This document shows positions 1 through 8,230 of a stretch of 64,000 nt of DNA, piece by piece. Origin of the DNA: an uncultured Hungatella sp. (GTDB taxonomy: Bacteria > Bacillota > Clostridia > Lachnospirales > Lachnospiraceae); contig CAJTUV010000007.1 of the NCBI GenBank assembly GCA_910579515.1, positions 1 through 64,000 of the forward strand, in the 5' to 3' direction. The number at the start of each line of letters is the position of its first letter. The stretch's first letter is position 1. A model generated the notes under the pieces. That model saw only the letters and a list, made by a program, of their open reading frames with translations. It was not told the DNA's origin and made no database searches. The position numbers and the translations under genes were made by a program.

Positions 1-30
1 ATCCTGAGCCAGGATCAAACTCTCATGTTT
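1..30 (-). rRNA. 16S rRNA, 5' end only
   Basis: The reverse complement of the first bases reads AGAGTTTGATCCTGGCTCAG, the universal 5' segment of bacterial 16S rRNA. The gene runs off the left edge, so only about 30 bases are present. It is the third gene of a tRNA-Ser, tRNA-Ser, rRNA transcript. The exact mature 5' end is an estimate. Confidence 0.97.
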
Positions 31-191
31 TGATGTTCTTTCCCAGGTCAGAATCAACTTCCAGCTAATTCTTTTCCCGTTTACTGTTGCTTGGTTTGTT
101 TGTTCTCTGAAATTTCTCTTCTTGAATTTTCAGGGTTTTACATACTGTTCAATCTTTAATTCTCAAGGTTCTTTTTGGCTTTTCAAGCCAA
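31..191 (-). other. rrn leader between tRNA-Ser(GGA) and 16S
   Basis: This 160-base spacer carries no gene. A 7-bp hairpin (TTGGCTT, 3-base loop, AAGCCAA, at 175-191) abuts the 3' end of the tRNA. It is followed on the transcribed strand by A residues rather than a U tract, so it looks more like a processing structure than a terminator. The rest is A-rich leader, as is usual upstream of 16S. Confidence 0.6.
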
Positions 192-280
192 CGCAGAAGG
201 AGGGATTTGAACCCTCGCGCCGCTACTAACGACCTACTCCCTTTCCAGGGGAGCCCCTTCAGCCACTTGGGTACTTCTGC
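192..280 (-). tRNA. tRNA-Ser (anticodon GGA)
   Basis: The reverse complement folds as a class II tRNA of 88 nt plus a G discriminator. The acceptor arm GCAGAAG pairs with CTTCTGC. The anticodon loop CTGGAAA gives anticodon GGA, the variable arm is long, and the T arm contains GGGTTCAAATCCC. No CCA follows the discriminator, so the 3' end needs RNase Z cleavage and CCA addition. It lies between tRNA-Ser(TGA) and 16S rRNA on one transcript. Confidence 0.96.
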
Positions 281-338
281 TTATACCAATGCCTAAACAC
301 TATCTATATTCTATAAAATTTTATTTTCTCTGGTTAAA

Positions 339-424
339 CGGAGAGAGTGGGATTCGAACCCACGCGCCCTTGCGGACAAACGGTTTTCAAGACCGCCTCG
401 TTATGACCACTTCGATATCTCTCC
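339..424 (-). tRNA. tRNA-Ser (anticodon TGA)
   Basis: The reverse complement folds as a class II tRNA of 85 nt plus a G discriminator. The acceptor arm GGAGAGA pairs with TCTCTCC, the anticodon loop CTTGAAA gives anticodon TGA, and the T arm contains GGGTTCGAATCCC. CCA is not encoded. It is the first gene of the tRNA-tRNA-16S transcript, and its 5' end lies only about 8 bases from the predicted transcription start. Confidence 0.96.
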
Positions 425-438
425 AAAGTTGCTTTAAC

Positions 439-467
439 ATTTTACGAAGAAAGTCTTCATTTGTCAA
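439..467 (-). promoter_or_regulatory. Sigma-A promoter of the tRNA-Ser/rrn operon
   Basis: On the minus strand TTGACA (467-462) is followed after 17 bp by TAAAAT (444-439). A-rich tracts upstream resemble an UP element. The start would fall near 432, directly ahead of tRNA-Ser(TGA). Confidence 0.85.
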
Positions 468-550
468 GAGCTTTTTAACATTTTCTCAAACTTTTTTACT
501 GCTTGGCTTCTGTTCACCGAAGCAACTTTGATAGTCTAACACCAATTCCA

Positions 551-1261
551 TTAATTGTCAATTCTTTTTTGTAAAAATTTTTCTGCTATTGTCAAATCTT
601 CTGGTGTTGTAACTTTTATGTTTTTATAACTGCCTCGAATCAGCTTCACTCTCTGCGCAGTCATTTGCTCCACAACCATGGCATCATCCGTAATTCCTTC
701 GAGATTATCTTCTCTTTCAAACAATGCCTCATAAGCTTGCCGTACCAGGGAATACGAAAATGCCTGGGGAGTCTGAATCAGCCAGAGCTTGCTCCTGTTT
801 GGAGTGCTGACTGCATATTCCAAATCATCTGCAATTTTTATGGTATCTTTTACTGGCATTCCTACAACGCACGCCTTAGCTTCTCTCACACCTTCTATTG
901 CAGCCTGTATCACCTTTGGAGTCACGCAAGGTCTGGCTCCGTCGTGAATCAATACATAGTCGCTTCCCTCTGCTGCCTTTAACCCCTCATAAACCGAGTG
1001 GTATCGTTCTTTTCCACCTGAAACGATAGCTGTCACTTTGGAAAAATCATATGGTTTTACGATTTCTTCCCTGCAATATTCCTCTTCCCCTGCCCCGGTA
1101 ACCAAGACAATATGATCTACAGCGCTGTTCTCAAAAGCCAGCAGCGCATAGTAAATCAAAGGCTTTCCGTCTAACACCATATATTGCTTTTGTATCTTGC
1201 TTTCCATTCGAGCGCCGCGTCCTGCTGCCAAAACAATGGCTGTGATTTTTTCCTGAACCAT
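551..1261 (-). CDS. ispD: 2-C-methyl-D-erythritol 4-phosphate cytidylyltransferase
   Basis: IspD transfers CMP from CTP to methylerythritol phosphate, the third step of the MEP isoprenoid pathway, in the cytosol. The protein (236 aa, the usual length) has the N-terminal CTP-binding signature LAAGRGARM, the HDGARP motif near the middle and a STPNRSKLW segment typical of the family. I chose the start at 1261 over an upstream ATG at 1282 because GGGGAG precedes it and it matches family N-termini. It is the last gene of the run from tex. I see no clear terminator between it and the rrn promoter region. Confidence 0.93.
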   Translation of the reverse strand: MVQEKITAIVLAAGRGARMESKIQKQYMVLDGKPLIYYALLAFENSAVDHIVLVTGAGEEEYCREEIVKPYDFSKVTAIVSGGKERYHSVYEGLKAAEGSDYVLIHDGARPCVTPKVIQAAIEGVREAKACVVGMPVKDTIKIADDLEYAVSTPNRSKLWLIQTPQAFSYSLVRQAYEALFEREDNLEGITDDAMVVEQMTAQRVKLIRGSYKNIKVTTPEDLTIAEKFLQKRIDN

Positions 1262-1289
1262 TTTCTCCCCTTGCCCTGTCATTTCTCTA

Positions 1290-2327
1290 TTACAGGCTTT
1301 GCCCCAATTTTAAACTTGGCGCCGCATTTAAATCCCAGCCGCTGCGAACACCTTTTCGAAACTCATAATAGCCAGCCACGCCAATCATAGCCGCATTATC
1401 CGTACAGAAAATCGGTGAAGGATAATAAAGCTTAAGCCCCTCCTTTTCACAGCTTTCTTTCATGAAAGCACGCAGGGCTGAGTTGGCCGCCACGCCTCCT
1501 GCAATCGCCACTTTATCGTAATTCAGGCTTTTAGCCGCTTCAATAGTATGACTTACCAGCACCTCAACAACCGCCTGCTGAAAGGAAGCAGCCAAATCCG
1601 GCACAAAAATCTTTTCCCCTGTCATTTTCGAATAATTGATATAATTCAGCACTGCAGATTTTAAACCGCTGAAACTGAAATCATATGGGCTTTTCTCCAC
1701 TCTTGCCCTTGGAAACACAATGGCCTGCGGATTGCCTTCTTTTGCAGCCTTATCAATCTTTGGGCCGCCCGGATATCCCAAACCCACAGCTCTGGCCACC
1801 TTGTCAAAAGCCTCCCCTGCCGCATCATCTCTGGTCCTTCCCAAAATCTCATACTCGCCATAATCTTTTACCACCGCTAAATGGGTGTGGCCGCCAGAGA
1901 CAATCAAACAGACAAAAGGAGGCTCCAAATCAGGATGTTCAATAAAATTTGCAGAAACATGTCCCTCAATGTGATGAACCCCCACCAAAGGTTTCCCAGT
2001 TGCATAGGCGATAGCCTTTGCCTCTGCCACGCCCACCAAAAGAGCGCCTACCAGCCCCGGTCCATAGGTGACCGCTATCACATCAATTTCCTCCAGCGCC
2101 ATCCCAGCCTCTCTAAGCGCTGCTTCAATAACCTGATTAATTTTTTCAATATGCTTTCTGGAGGCAATCTCAGGAACCACTCCGCCATAAAGTGTATGAA
2201 GGGCAATCTGTGAAGAAATCACATTAGACAAAACCTGCCTTCCATTCTTCACCACTGCCGCTGCAGTTTCATCACAGGAGCTTTCTATGGCCAAAACATA
2301 AGTATCTTCTGACATTCGCTTTTCCAT
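1290..2327 (-). CDS. tsaD: tRNA N6-adenosine threonylcarbamoyltransferase TsaD
   Basis: TsaD is the catalytic subunit that transfers threonylcarbamoyl from TC-AMP to A37 of ANN-decoding tRNAs, working with TsaB and TsaE, both encoded nearby. The 345-residue protein begins with the ASKHA-type AIESSCDETA motif, contains the metal-binding HHIEGH motif, and has VSGGHT and the late GGVAANSALR segment. The start at 2327 is preceded by AGGAAG and lies 7 bases past the RNase Z stop, indicating cotranscription. An ATG at 2315 is an alternative start. Confidence 0.95.
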   Translation of the reverse strand: MEKRMSEDTYVLAIESSCDETAAAVVKNGRQVLSNVISSQIALHTLYGGVVPEIASRKHIEKINQVIEAALREAGMALEEIDVIAVTYGPGLVGALLVGVAEAKAIAYATGKPLVGVHHIEGHVSANFIEHPDLEPPFVCLIVSGGHTHLAVVKDYGEYEILGRTRDDAAGEAFDKVARAVGLGYPGGPKIDKAAKEGNPQAIVFPRARVEKSPYDFSFSGLKSAVLNYINYSKMTGEKIFVPDLAASFQQAVVEVLVSHTIEAAKSLNYDKVAIAGGVAANSALRAFMKESCEKEGLKLYYPSPIFCTDNAAMIGVAGYYEFRKGVRSGWDLNAAPSLKLGQSL

Positions 2328-2334
2328 ATTCTTC

Positions 2335-3246
2335 CTACTCTTCATCAAATTCTAATTCTACGCTTCTTCCATCCCTTGCTGCGATGGCTTGTGGAAAAAT
2401 CTCCCTGACCTGATCCATAAACTCCTCCGGCCTGGTCAGAGACGGGCTGTAATGGGTCAGCCACATTTCCTTAGGCTGGGCCTCTTTTGCAATCTGGGCA
2501 GCCTCTTTAAAGGTCATATGCTTATATTCTCTGGCTTTGGCCTCTTTTCCTTCTTCTCCGTACATCCCCTCGCAGATCAATAAATCTGCCCGAGAAGCAT
2601 ATTCTGCAATCACTGGCACCGGTCGGGTATCTGTACAGTAAACCACCTTCAGGCCTCTTCTGGCTGGTCCCAAAACCATGCCCGGACTATAACTCACCCC
2701 GTCCAGAAGAATACTCTCCCCCTTCTGCAGACGGCTCCAAATCTTCATTGGCACGTTTTGACTCTTTGCCCTCTCCACATCAAATTTTCCTGTTCTCGGA
2801 ATAGAGAGCGAATACCCATAGCAAACCACTCCATGATTAACCCGAAACGCCTCGATCTGATAAGGCCCAATCTGCAGCCGCTCTCTCGGCTCTGATAGTT
2901 CCATATACTGTATTGAAAAAGGAAGTTCAGGCGCAATCATCCGCAGCGCTTCCACCACTCGCTTCAACCCCTTAGGGCCTATCAAAATCAACGGCTCTGT
3001 TCGCTCTGCGTTTCCCATAGTAAGTAACAACCCAGGCAGGCCGCTGATGTGGTCTGCATGATAATGGGTAAAACAAATCACGTCAATGGGTTTGGGACTC
3101 CAGCCTTTTTCTTTCAGGGCAATCTGAGTCCCCTCCCCACAATCAATCAACAGGCTGCTGCCATCACAACGGGCCATCATAGATGTGAGCCACCGATATG
3201 GCAGCGGCATCATTCCCCCTGTTCCCAGCAGACAAATATCCAACAT
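2335..3246 (-). CDS. rnz: Ribonuclease Z (tRNA 3' endonuclease)
   Basis: RNase Z is a metallo-beta-lactamase-fold zinc enzyme that removes 3' trailers from tRNA precursors lacking an encoded CCA. The 303-aa protein has the LIDCGEGTQ segment, the HYHADH metal-binding motif (around residues 60-66) and later conserved residues in CTDTRP and THYSPS. The length matches the short RNase Z class. GGAGA lies just ahead of the start. Both tRNA-Ser genes in this window lack CCA, so its substrates are visible here. It is followed immediately by tsaD. Confidence 0.94.
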   Translation of the reverse strand: MLDICLLGTGGMMPLPYRWLTSMMARCDGSSLLIDCGEGTQIALKEKGWSPKPIDVICFTHYHADHISGLPGLLLTMGNAERTEPLILIGPKGLKRVVEALRMIAPELPFSIQYMELSEPRERLQIGPYQIEAFRVNHGVVCYGYSLSIPRTGKFDVERAKSQNVPMKIWSRLQKGESILLDGVSYSPGMVLGPARRGLKVVYCTDTRPVPVIAEYASRADLLICEGMYGEEGKEAKAREYKHMTFKEAAQIAKEAQPKEMWLTHYSPSLTRPEEFMDQVREIFPQAIAARDGRSVELEFDEE

Positions 3247-3354
3247 ATTTTTTCTCCAATCTGCTTTTCCTAAAATTGCTCCTCTTTATCCTAGCAGATA
3301 TTTTTCAAAATATCAAATATTTTCCAGCGCTGTTTTCCCGAAATCTCTCCTTCA

Positions 3355-3597
3355 TCACATAAATTCGGTGGTTTCTTCTAATTCCACAGGCAATCTCAGA
3401 GTTTGAATCAGGTTGTCATAGCACTCTTCACAAATATCTAAGTGATGAACCTCCCCATCTTTCTCTGAAAAGTAATCCCAGGTATGGTCAATCCTCAAAA
3501 CCCCCTCCCGTATAATTCCATTCTTCACTGCCATTTTCTTTCCGCAGGCATTACAAATCACAGTTTCCAGTTCTCCATTACATTTGTACTTTCTCAT
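3355..3597 (-). CDS. Small zinc-ribbon-like protein, function unknown
   Basis: I do not recognise this 80-aa protein as a characterised family. It has two CxxC pairs (CNAC about 15 residues in, CEEC about 55 in), consistent with one zinc-ribbon site, separated by a charged segment with HTWDYFSEKDG. There is no signal peptide or membrane segment. A GGTGAG site precedes the ATG. It sits between rimI and rnz on the same strand behind a possible promoter of its own, so an RNA- or translation-related role is an inference from context only. Confidence 0.75.
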   Translation of the reverse strand: MRKYKCNGELETVICNACGKKMAVKNGIIREGVLRIDHTWDYFSEKDGEVHHLDICEECYDNLIQTLRLPVELEETTEFM

Positions 3598-3670
3598 CTT
3601 ACTCTCACCTTTCCATTCTTCTTTTTCCCAACAGGCAAAAAGGATATCCGCCTTCTACAGATACCCCTAC

Positions 3671-3699
3671 ATTATAAATGGTTTTTCGATGATTTTTAA
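3671..3699 (-). promoter_or_regulatory. Possible promoter for the zinc protein-rnz-tsaD-ispD run
   Basis: Minus strand TTAAAA, 17-bp spacer, TATAAT, just past the rimI stop. The -10 is perfect and the -35 is weak (4 of 6). Confidence 0.5.
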
Positions 3700-3711
3700 C
3701 TGGTAATTGTT

Positions 3712-4164
3712 TCAAGGCCTTCTCCGCCACATGATGACGGCGTCCTCTGTAGGACTGCTGTAATAGTTCCGCCGTCTTCCTTCTTCGGCAAAACCATGGG
3801 TTTTATATAGGTGAATCGCCGCCGCATTTCCTTCTCTGACCTCCAAAGTGATATCCCCTACCCCCTGGACGCTGAAAAATTTATCCATCTCTTCCATGAG
3901 TTTACTTCCGATTCCATTTCGCCTGTACTCTGGCCGAACCGCAATTCTCTGAAGTTCCCCCTCGCCTGCTAAAACACGAAGAGCCATATAGCCGCACAAT
4001 CTTCCCTCCTCTTCCGCCACAAAAAGAGTATCCCATGGCCCCTGAAAGCTGTCTTCCAAAAGTGCAAAAGACCATGGTTTTGAAAAACACATGGTCTCTA
4101 TCTTGGCTGCCTGTTCTAAGTCCCTCTCCTCCATTTTTCGAATTGTCAAAGCATCCGGAATCAT
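3712..4164 (-). CDS. rimI: Ribosomal protein S18-alanine N-acetyltransferase
   Basis: RimI is a GNAT enzyme that acetylates the N-terminal alanine of ribosomal protein S18 using acetyl-CoA. The 150-aa sequence has the acetyl-CoA-binding segment VRPEYRRNGIGSKLM and the terminal YKTHGFAEEGRRRNYY segment typical of RimI. An in-frame ATG at 4173 overlaps the tsaB stop. I prefer the ATG at 4164, which is about 10 bases from AAGGAG, whereas the upstream one is too close. The tsaB-rimI pairing is common in Firmicutes and supports the call. Confidence 0.9.
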   Translation of the reverse strand: MIPDALTIRKMEERDLEQAAKIETMCFSKPWSFALLEDSFQGPWDTLFVAEEEGRLCGYMALRVLAGEGELQRIAVRPEYRRNGIGSKLMEEMDKFFSVQGVGDITLEVREGNAAAIHLYKTHGFAEEGRRRNYYSSPTEDAVIMWRRRP

Positions 4165-4169
4165 CTGGC

Positions 4170-4883
4170 TCATTCTCCTTTTTCCTTTCCCGCCTGCGCT
4201 TCCCTTTCTCGTTCCGCTTGAGATTTGCGCAGATATTCTGGCTGAAACTCCTCTGCCAAGACCGTTTGGCCCTTTTTTAAATATACTGCGCCAAGAGCCG
4301 CCACAGAGCCTGCCCTCTGGCGGTTATTCTGAGCCGGAGCCATCCCATAAGGAATCTTTAAGCGCCTCTCTAACTCCGTTCCATAGACTGGCATGCCATC
4401 ACCCAGAAACAGCACCTGCTGCCCAGCCTGATTCAGTTCCTCAATCAAATCCAGAATATCCATGGCACACGGAGACTTTACAATCTCCAATTCTTCCCTG
4501 CAATGATACAGTCCTGTATACACTTGATTCCTTTTTGCATCCATCATAGGACAAATCAGGGCATGACTTCCCCAAAGGTTGTATGCCATGGCATCCAACG
4601 TGGGCACATGAATCAACGGCTTTTTTAAAGCCAGTCCTAACCCTTTCGCTGTAGCCGCTCCGATTCGTAGTCCCGTAAAAGACCCTGGTCCTCCTGACAC
4701 CGCAATCGCATCCACAGTTCTCAGATCCAGTTCCAGCATCTTGGCCACTTCATCCATCATGGGAAGCAGGGTTTGTGAATGGGTCTTTTTAAAATTTATG
4801 GTGTATTCCGCAGTCAGCACATCGTCTTCTACAACCGCCACAGAAGCCACCAGTGAAGAACTGTCTATTCCCAATAGTTTCAT
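4170..4883 (-). CDS. tsaB: tRNA threonylcarbamoyladenosine biosynthesis protein TsaB
   Basis: TsaB is an ASKHA-fold partner of TsaD that scaffolds the TsaB-TsaD-TsaE complex for t6A37 synthesis. The 237-aa protein starts with KLLGIDSSS, contains the family motif SGGPGSFTGLRIG (around residue 65) and a MMDAKRNQVY segment. It lacks the HxxxH metal motif of TsaD, as expected. The start at 4883 follows AAAGG; an upstream in-frame ATG at 4901 is less likely. It lies between tsaE and rimI. Confidence 0.94.
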   Translation of the reverse strand: MKLLGIDSSSLVASVAVVEDDVLTAEYTINFKKTHSQTLLPMMDEVAKMLELDLRTVDAIAVSGGPGSFTGLRIGAATAKGLGLALKKPLIHVPTLDAMAYNLWGSHALICPMMDAKRNQVYTGLYHCREELEIVKSPCAMDILDLIEELNQAGQQVLFLGDGMPVYGTELERRLKIPYGMAPAQNNRQRAGSVAALGAVYLKKGQTVLAEEFQPEYLRKSQAEREREAQAGKEKGE

Positions 4884-4912
4884 ACCTTTTTCCTTTCCCA
4901 AACTGCCTGCTC

Positions 4913-5344
4913 TTACGGCCGTTTTACACAGATTCGACGAAAATCAAATCCTCTCTCCATCTCTTTTTCAATCAATACCCAAACCGCCGTGTCAGGTAAA
5001 ATCTCGGAAATAAGAGAAGGCCACTCAATCAGGCACACACCCTCTCCAAAAAAATAATCTTCATATCCAATCTCCTCCATCTCCTCCACGTCCCCGATTC
5101 GGTAAACATCAAAATGGTAAAAAGGCAGACGGCCTTGGTCATATTCCTGAACAATGGTAAAGGTAGGACTGTTTACTGATTCCTGAATACCCAGCCCCGC
5201 CGCAAATCCCTGGGCAAAAACAGTCTTCCCTACGCCTAAATCTCCATCCAGACAGTACACTTCTTTGGCTCCCGCCTTTTCTCCCAGCTCATACCCCAAT
5301 CTCCAGGTTTCCTCTGGCGTATGGGTTTCCCAGACCTCGCTCAT
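4913..5344 (-). CDS. tsaE: tRNA threonylcarbamoyladenosine biosynthesis ATPase TsaE
   Basis: TsaE is the small ATPase of the t6A complex. The 143-aa protein has the P-loop GDLGVGKT (about residues 34-41), the SPTFTIVQEY segment and the FDVYRI motif, all diagnostic of the family. The reading frame stays open far upstream (to 5506), but the ATG at 5344 overlaps the stop of the preceding gene as ATGA and matches the usual length. This implies translational coupling to the YcxB-like gene. Confidence 0.94.
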   Translation of the reverse strand: MSEVWETHTPEETWRLGYELGEKAGAKEVYCLDGDLGVGKTVFAQGFAAGLGIQESVNSPTFTIVQEYDQGRLPFYHFDVYRIGDVEEMEEIGYEDYFFGEGVCLIEWPSLISEILPDTAVWVLIEKEMERGFDFRRICVKRP

Positions 5345-5847
5345 ACCCTCTTCCGCCTTTCTTTCGGAATCACTTCCCGAAGAAGTACAAAAAACGCCTC
5401 CTTCTGGTCTCCAATGGCCCGATCCGGAATCAGGTACGCCCGAATCCGGCTCATATAAATGATTAGCTGGCCTTTCATATGCTCCACACTGCCAACCTGT
5501 TCCCACAAAATCTCCTGCTTCTCTCCATTTTGTTCAATGACAAACCCGTTCTTAGATAAGGTCATCTCCATCGGTTCTTTTACCATCTTTCCTTTCGCCT
5601 GTTTCCTGGCCTTTAGATACAGCAAGAAAGGCTGCCACACCGTAAACATCAATGCACAAACGATAAGAAGAAGGCGATAAGGGATGGTAAAATTCCCCCA
5701 CTTCGTCACCAAGAGCCACAGTGCCGCCAAGGTAAACAGCAGATTGAAAATCCCCAGATATCCTTTATTTGAATGATACATAGAAAATCCCCATAATTCC
5801 CTGGCTGTAATCTGAATATGAAAATGAAAAACTGCTTCCTGTTTCAT
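5341..5847 (-). CDS. YcxB-like membrane protein
   Basis: This 168-aa protein resembles the YcxB-like family (role unknown). It has two hydrophobic segments, about residues 31-50 and 59-78, then a cytosolic C-terminal domain of alternating beta-type segments (TLSKNGFVIEQNG, GQLIIYMS) ending in a basic tail. GGAGG lies five bases before the chosen ATG. Its stop overlaps the tsaE start. I infer a single run with tex upstream and tsaE downstream; no link between its function and t6A is evident. Confidence 0.75.
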   Translation of the reverse strand: MKQEAVFHFHIQITARELWGFSMYHSNKGYLGIFNLLFTLAALWLLVTKWGNFTIPYRLLLIVCALMFTVWQPFLLYLKARKQAKGKMVKEPMEMTLSKNGFVIEQNGEKQEILWEQVGSVEHMKGQLIIYMSRIRAYLIPDRAIGDQKEAFFVLLREVIPKERRKRV

Positions 5848-5864
5848 ACTGTCCTCCATGGGCC

Positions 5865-8006
5865 TTACCCCTTCATGGTCAAGGCAATCCTCTTCTTGGC
5901 CAAATCAACACTCAAAACCTTTACCTCTACAATATCTCCCACACTAACCACCTCCATTGGATGCTTAATGAATTTATCTGTCATCTGAGAAATATGTACC
6001 AGCCCGTCCTGGTGAACGCCGATATCTACAAACGCTCCAAAATCAATCACATTGCGGACTGTGCCTTTTAAAATCATTCCCGGTGTCAAATCCTTCATCT
6101 CCATCACATCCGTGCGCAGAATCGGTTTGGGCATCTCATCTCTGGGATCTCTGGCCGGTTTCTCCAGTTCCTTTACAATATCCTGAAGTGTAATCTCACC
6201 GATTCCCAATTCCTGGGCCATCTTTTTATAATCCAAAACCTTCTTGCCGATTCCCATTAATCCGCCTGCCCGAATCTGCTCCAGATCATACCCCAGCTTT
6301 TCCAGCAGACTGCCAGCCGCCCCATAGCTCTCTGGATGAACGCTGGTACCGTCCAAAGGATTATTTCCTCCCTGAATCCTCATGAACCCGGCGCACTGTT
6401 CGTACGCCTTCGGACCAAGCTTCGCCACTTTTAAAAGCTGATTGCGGCTTTTAAAGGCGCCATGTTCTTCCCGATAAACCACAATATTTTTCGCCAGAGT
6501 CTTACTGATGCCTGAAACGTATTCCAAAAGAGGAGCGGAAGCCGTATTCAAATCAACGCCGACTTTATTTACACAATCCTCCACAACTCCCTGCAGGGCC
6601 TCCCCTAAATGCTTCTGATTCATATCGTGCTGATACTGCCCCACGCCTATGGATTTGGGATCAATTTTAACTAACTCCGCCAGAGGGTCCTGAAGTCTTC
6701 TTGCAATGGAGGCAGCGCTTCTTTGCCCTACATCAAACTCCGGAAATTCCTCTGTCGCCAGTTTACTAGCCGAGTATACAGACGCTCCAGCCTCATTTAC
6801 AATCACATATTGAACCGGCTCCTTGATCTCTTTTAACAATTCCACAATCACCTGTTCCGACTCTCTGGAAGCCGTACCGTTTCCCACAGAAATCAAGGAG
6901 ATATGGTACTTCTGAATCAGTTTTTTTAAGGTAGATTTAGCTTCTTCTACTTTATTTTGCGGCGCTGTCGGATAGATCACAACCGTATCCAATACCTTAC
7001 CTGTCTCATCCACAACCGCCAGCTTACAGCCTGTTCTAAATGCCGGGTCCCACCCTAGCACTACCTTTCCCACAATAGGCGGCTGCATAAGAAGCTGCTC
7101 CAAATTCTTGCCAAAAACTTTAATCGCTCCTTCTTCCGCTCTCTCTGTCATATCGCTTCGAATCTCCCGTTCAATCGAAGGCCCGATAAGACGGTCGTAG
7201 CTGTCCTTCACAACCTCCTGCAAAATCGGAGTCGTATAAGGATTTTCTCTCAAAATCACTTTCTTTTCCAAGTAGCGAAGAATCTGCTCCACCGGAGCTA
7301 TAATCTTCACAGTCAGAATTTTTTCCGCCTCTCCCCGATTCAGAGCCAAAACACGATGGCCAGCTGCTTTCTTGATGCTCTCTTCATACTGGTAATACAT
7401 TTCGTAAACTGATTGTGCATTTTCATCTTTTGCCGAAGCCTGAATGGTCCCTTGTTTCATGGTAGTCTCACGAATATAGGTCCGATAGTCTGCCTCATCC
7501 GATATCCGCTCTGCCAGAATATCCTTGGCCCCATTAATCGCTTCCTCTACAGTAGCCACTCCCTTTTCCTCAGATATGTATGCCAAAGCTAATTTCTCCA
7601 CCGGCTCTTTTGTCATCTGAAGCATAATGGTATCTGAAAGCGGCGCAAGCCCTTTTTCCTGGGCAATGGTTGCCCTGGTTCGCCTTTTGGGACGATATGG
7701 GCGATACAAATCCTCTACCATAACCAAGGTCGCGGCATTTTGTATCTGTTTTTCCAACTCCGGCGTCAGTTTTCCCTGCTCCTGAATCGTCGCAATCACC
7801 TGGGCCTTTTTTTCCTCCAGATTTCTCAGATAACGCAGACGTTCGTCTAATCTTCTCAACACCTCGTCATCCAAAGAACCTGTGGCTTCCTTCCGGTATC
7901 TGGCGATAAACGGAATCGTATTCCCCTCATCTATCAGCTTCACAGCCGCCTCCACCTGATGACGGCCAATTTTTAACTCTTCCTGCAATGCCTGTATAAT
8001 ATCCAT
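5865..8006 (-). CDS. tex: Tex-family S1 RNA-binding protein
   Basis: Tex is a conserved nucleic-acid-binding factor linked to transcription and RNA metabolism. The 713-aa protein shows the expected order: N-terminal helical HTH-like region with EGNTIPFIARYRKEATG, a YqgF/RNase H-like domain from about residue 315 (VLGWDPAFRTGCKLAV), a helix-hairpin-helix region (LEYVSGISKTLAKNIV), and a C-terminal S1 domain (GTVRNVIDFGAFVDIGVHQDG). GGAGG precedes the ATG at 8006. The upstream region is occupied by an inserted MITE-like element. Confidence 0.95.
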   Translation of the reverse strand: MDIIQALQEELKIGRHQVEAAVKLIDEGNTIPFIARYRKEATGSLDDEVLRRLDERLRYLRNLEEKKAQVIATIQEQGKLTPELEKQIQNAATLVMVEDLYRPYRPKRRTRATIAQEKGLAPLSDTIMLQMTKEPVEKLALAYISEEKGVATVEEAINGAKDILAERISDEADYRTYIRETTMKQGTIQASAKDENAQSVYEMYYQYEESIKKAAGHRVLALNRGEAEKILTVKIIAPVEQILRYLEKKVILRENPYTTPILQEVVKDSYDRLIGPSIEREIRSDMTERAEEGAIKVFGKNLEQLLMQPPIVGKVVLGWDPAFRTGCKLAVVDETGKVLDTVVIYPTAPQNKVEEAKSTLKKLIQKYHISLISVGNGTASRESEQVIVELLKEIKEPVQYVIVNEAGASVYSASKLATEEFPEFDVGQRSAASIARRLQDPLAELVKIDPKSIGVGQYQHDMNQKHLGEALQGVVEDCVNKVGVDLNTASAPLLEYVSGISKTLAKNIVVYREEHGAFKSRNQLLKVAKLGPKAYEQCAGFMRIQGGNNPLDGTSVHPESYGAAGSLLEKLGYDLEQIRAGGLMGIGKKVLDYKKMAQELGIGEITLQDIVKELEKPARDPRDEMPKPILRTDVMEMKDLTPGMILKGTVRNVIDFGAFVDIGVHQDGLVHISQMTDKFIKHPMEVVSVGDIVEVKVLSVDLAKKRIALTMKG

Positions 8007-8042
8007 GTTTTCCTCCAACTGCTGCTATCTTACTTACGTCTA

Positions 8043-8206
8043 ACTATTATAACAGTTCAGACGGGTCATCTTCTTGCCCGTCTACGCCGGACAAGAAGCA
8101 TCGGATGTTCATCCGATGTAAAATTTAGTATGAATTTTAGCTTACAAGCAAGCTTGACGCCCAAAATTCATACCAAATTTCCCGCCGTCTAAACTGTTAC
8201 TATTAT
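8043..8206. mobile_element. MITE-like element (148 bp) with 8-bp direct repeats
   Basis: The element at 8051-8198 has terminal inverted repeats. The left end AACAGTTCAGACGG matches the inverted right end AACAGTTTAGACGG at 13 of 14 positions. It is flanked by perfect 8-bp direct repeats ACTATTAT (8043-8050 and 8199-8206), as a target-site duplication would be. Inside are a 7-bp stem (CTTCTTG/CAAGAAG, 8070-8098), a 9-bp stem (CATCGGATG/CATCCGATG, 8099-8118) and a 20-bp arm pair (8121-8140 with 8161-8180, 18 of 20). No ORF is present, so it would need a transposase from elsewhere. Confidence 0.75.
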
Positions 8207-8230
8207 ATAGCGAAAGTTTCCCTGCGTCTA
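8202..8230 (-). promoter_or_regulatory. Probable ancestral tex promoter, now upstream of the insertion
   Basis: Minus strand TAGACG (8230-8225), 17 bp, TATAAT (8207-8202). The -10 overlaps the right copy of the 8-bp direct repeat. The start would fall inside the element, so the tex leader would contain the whole insertion. Confidence 0.5.
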
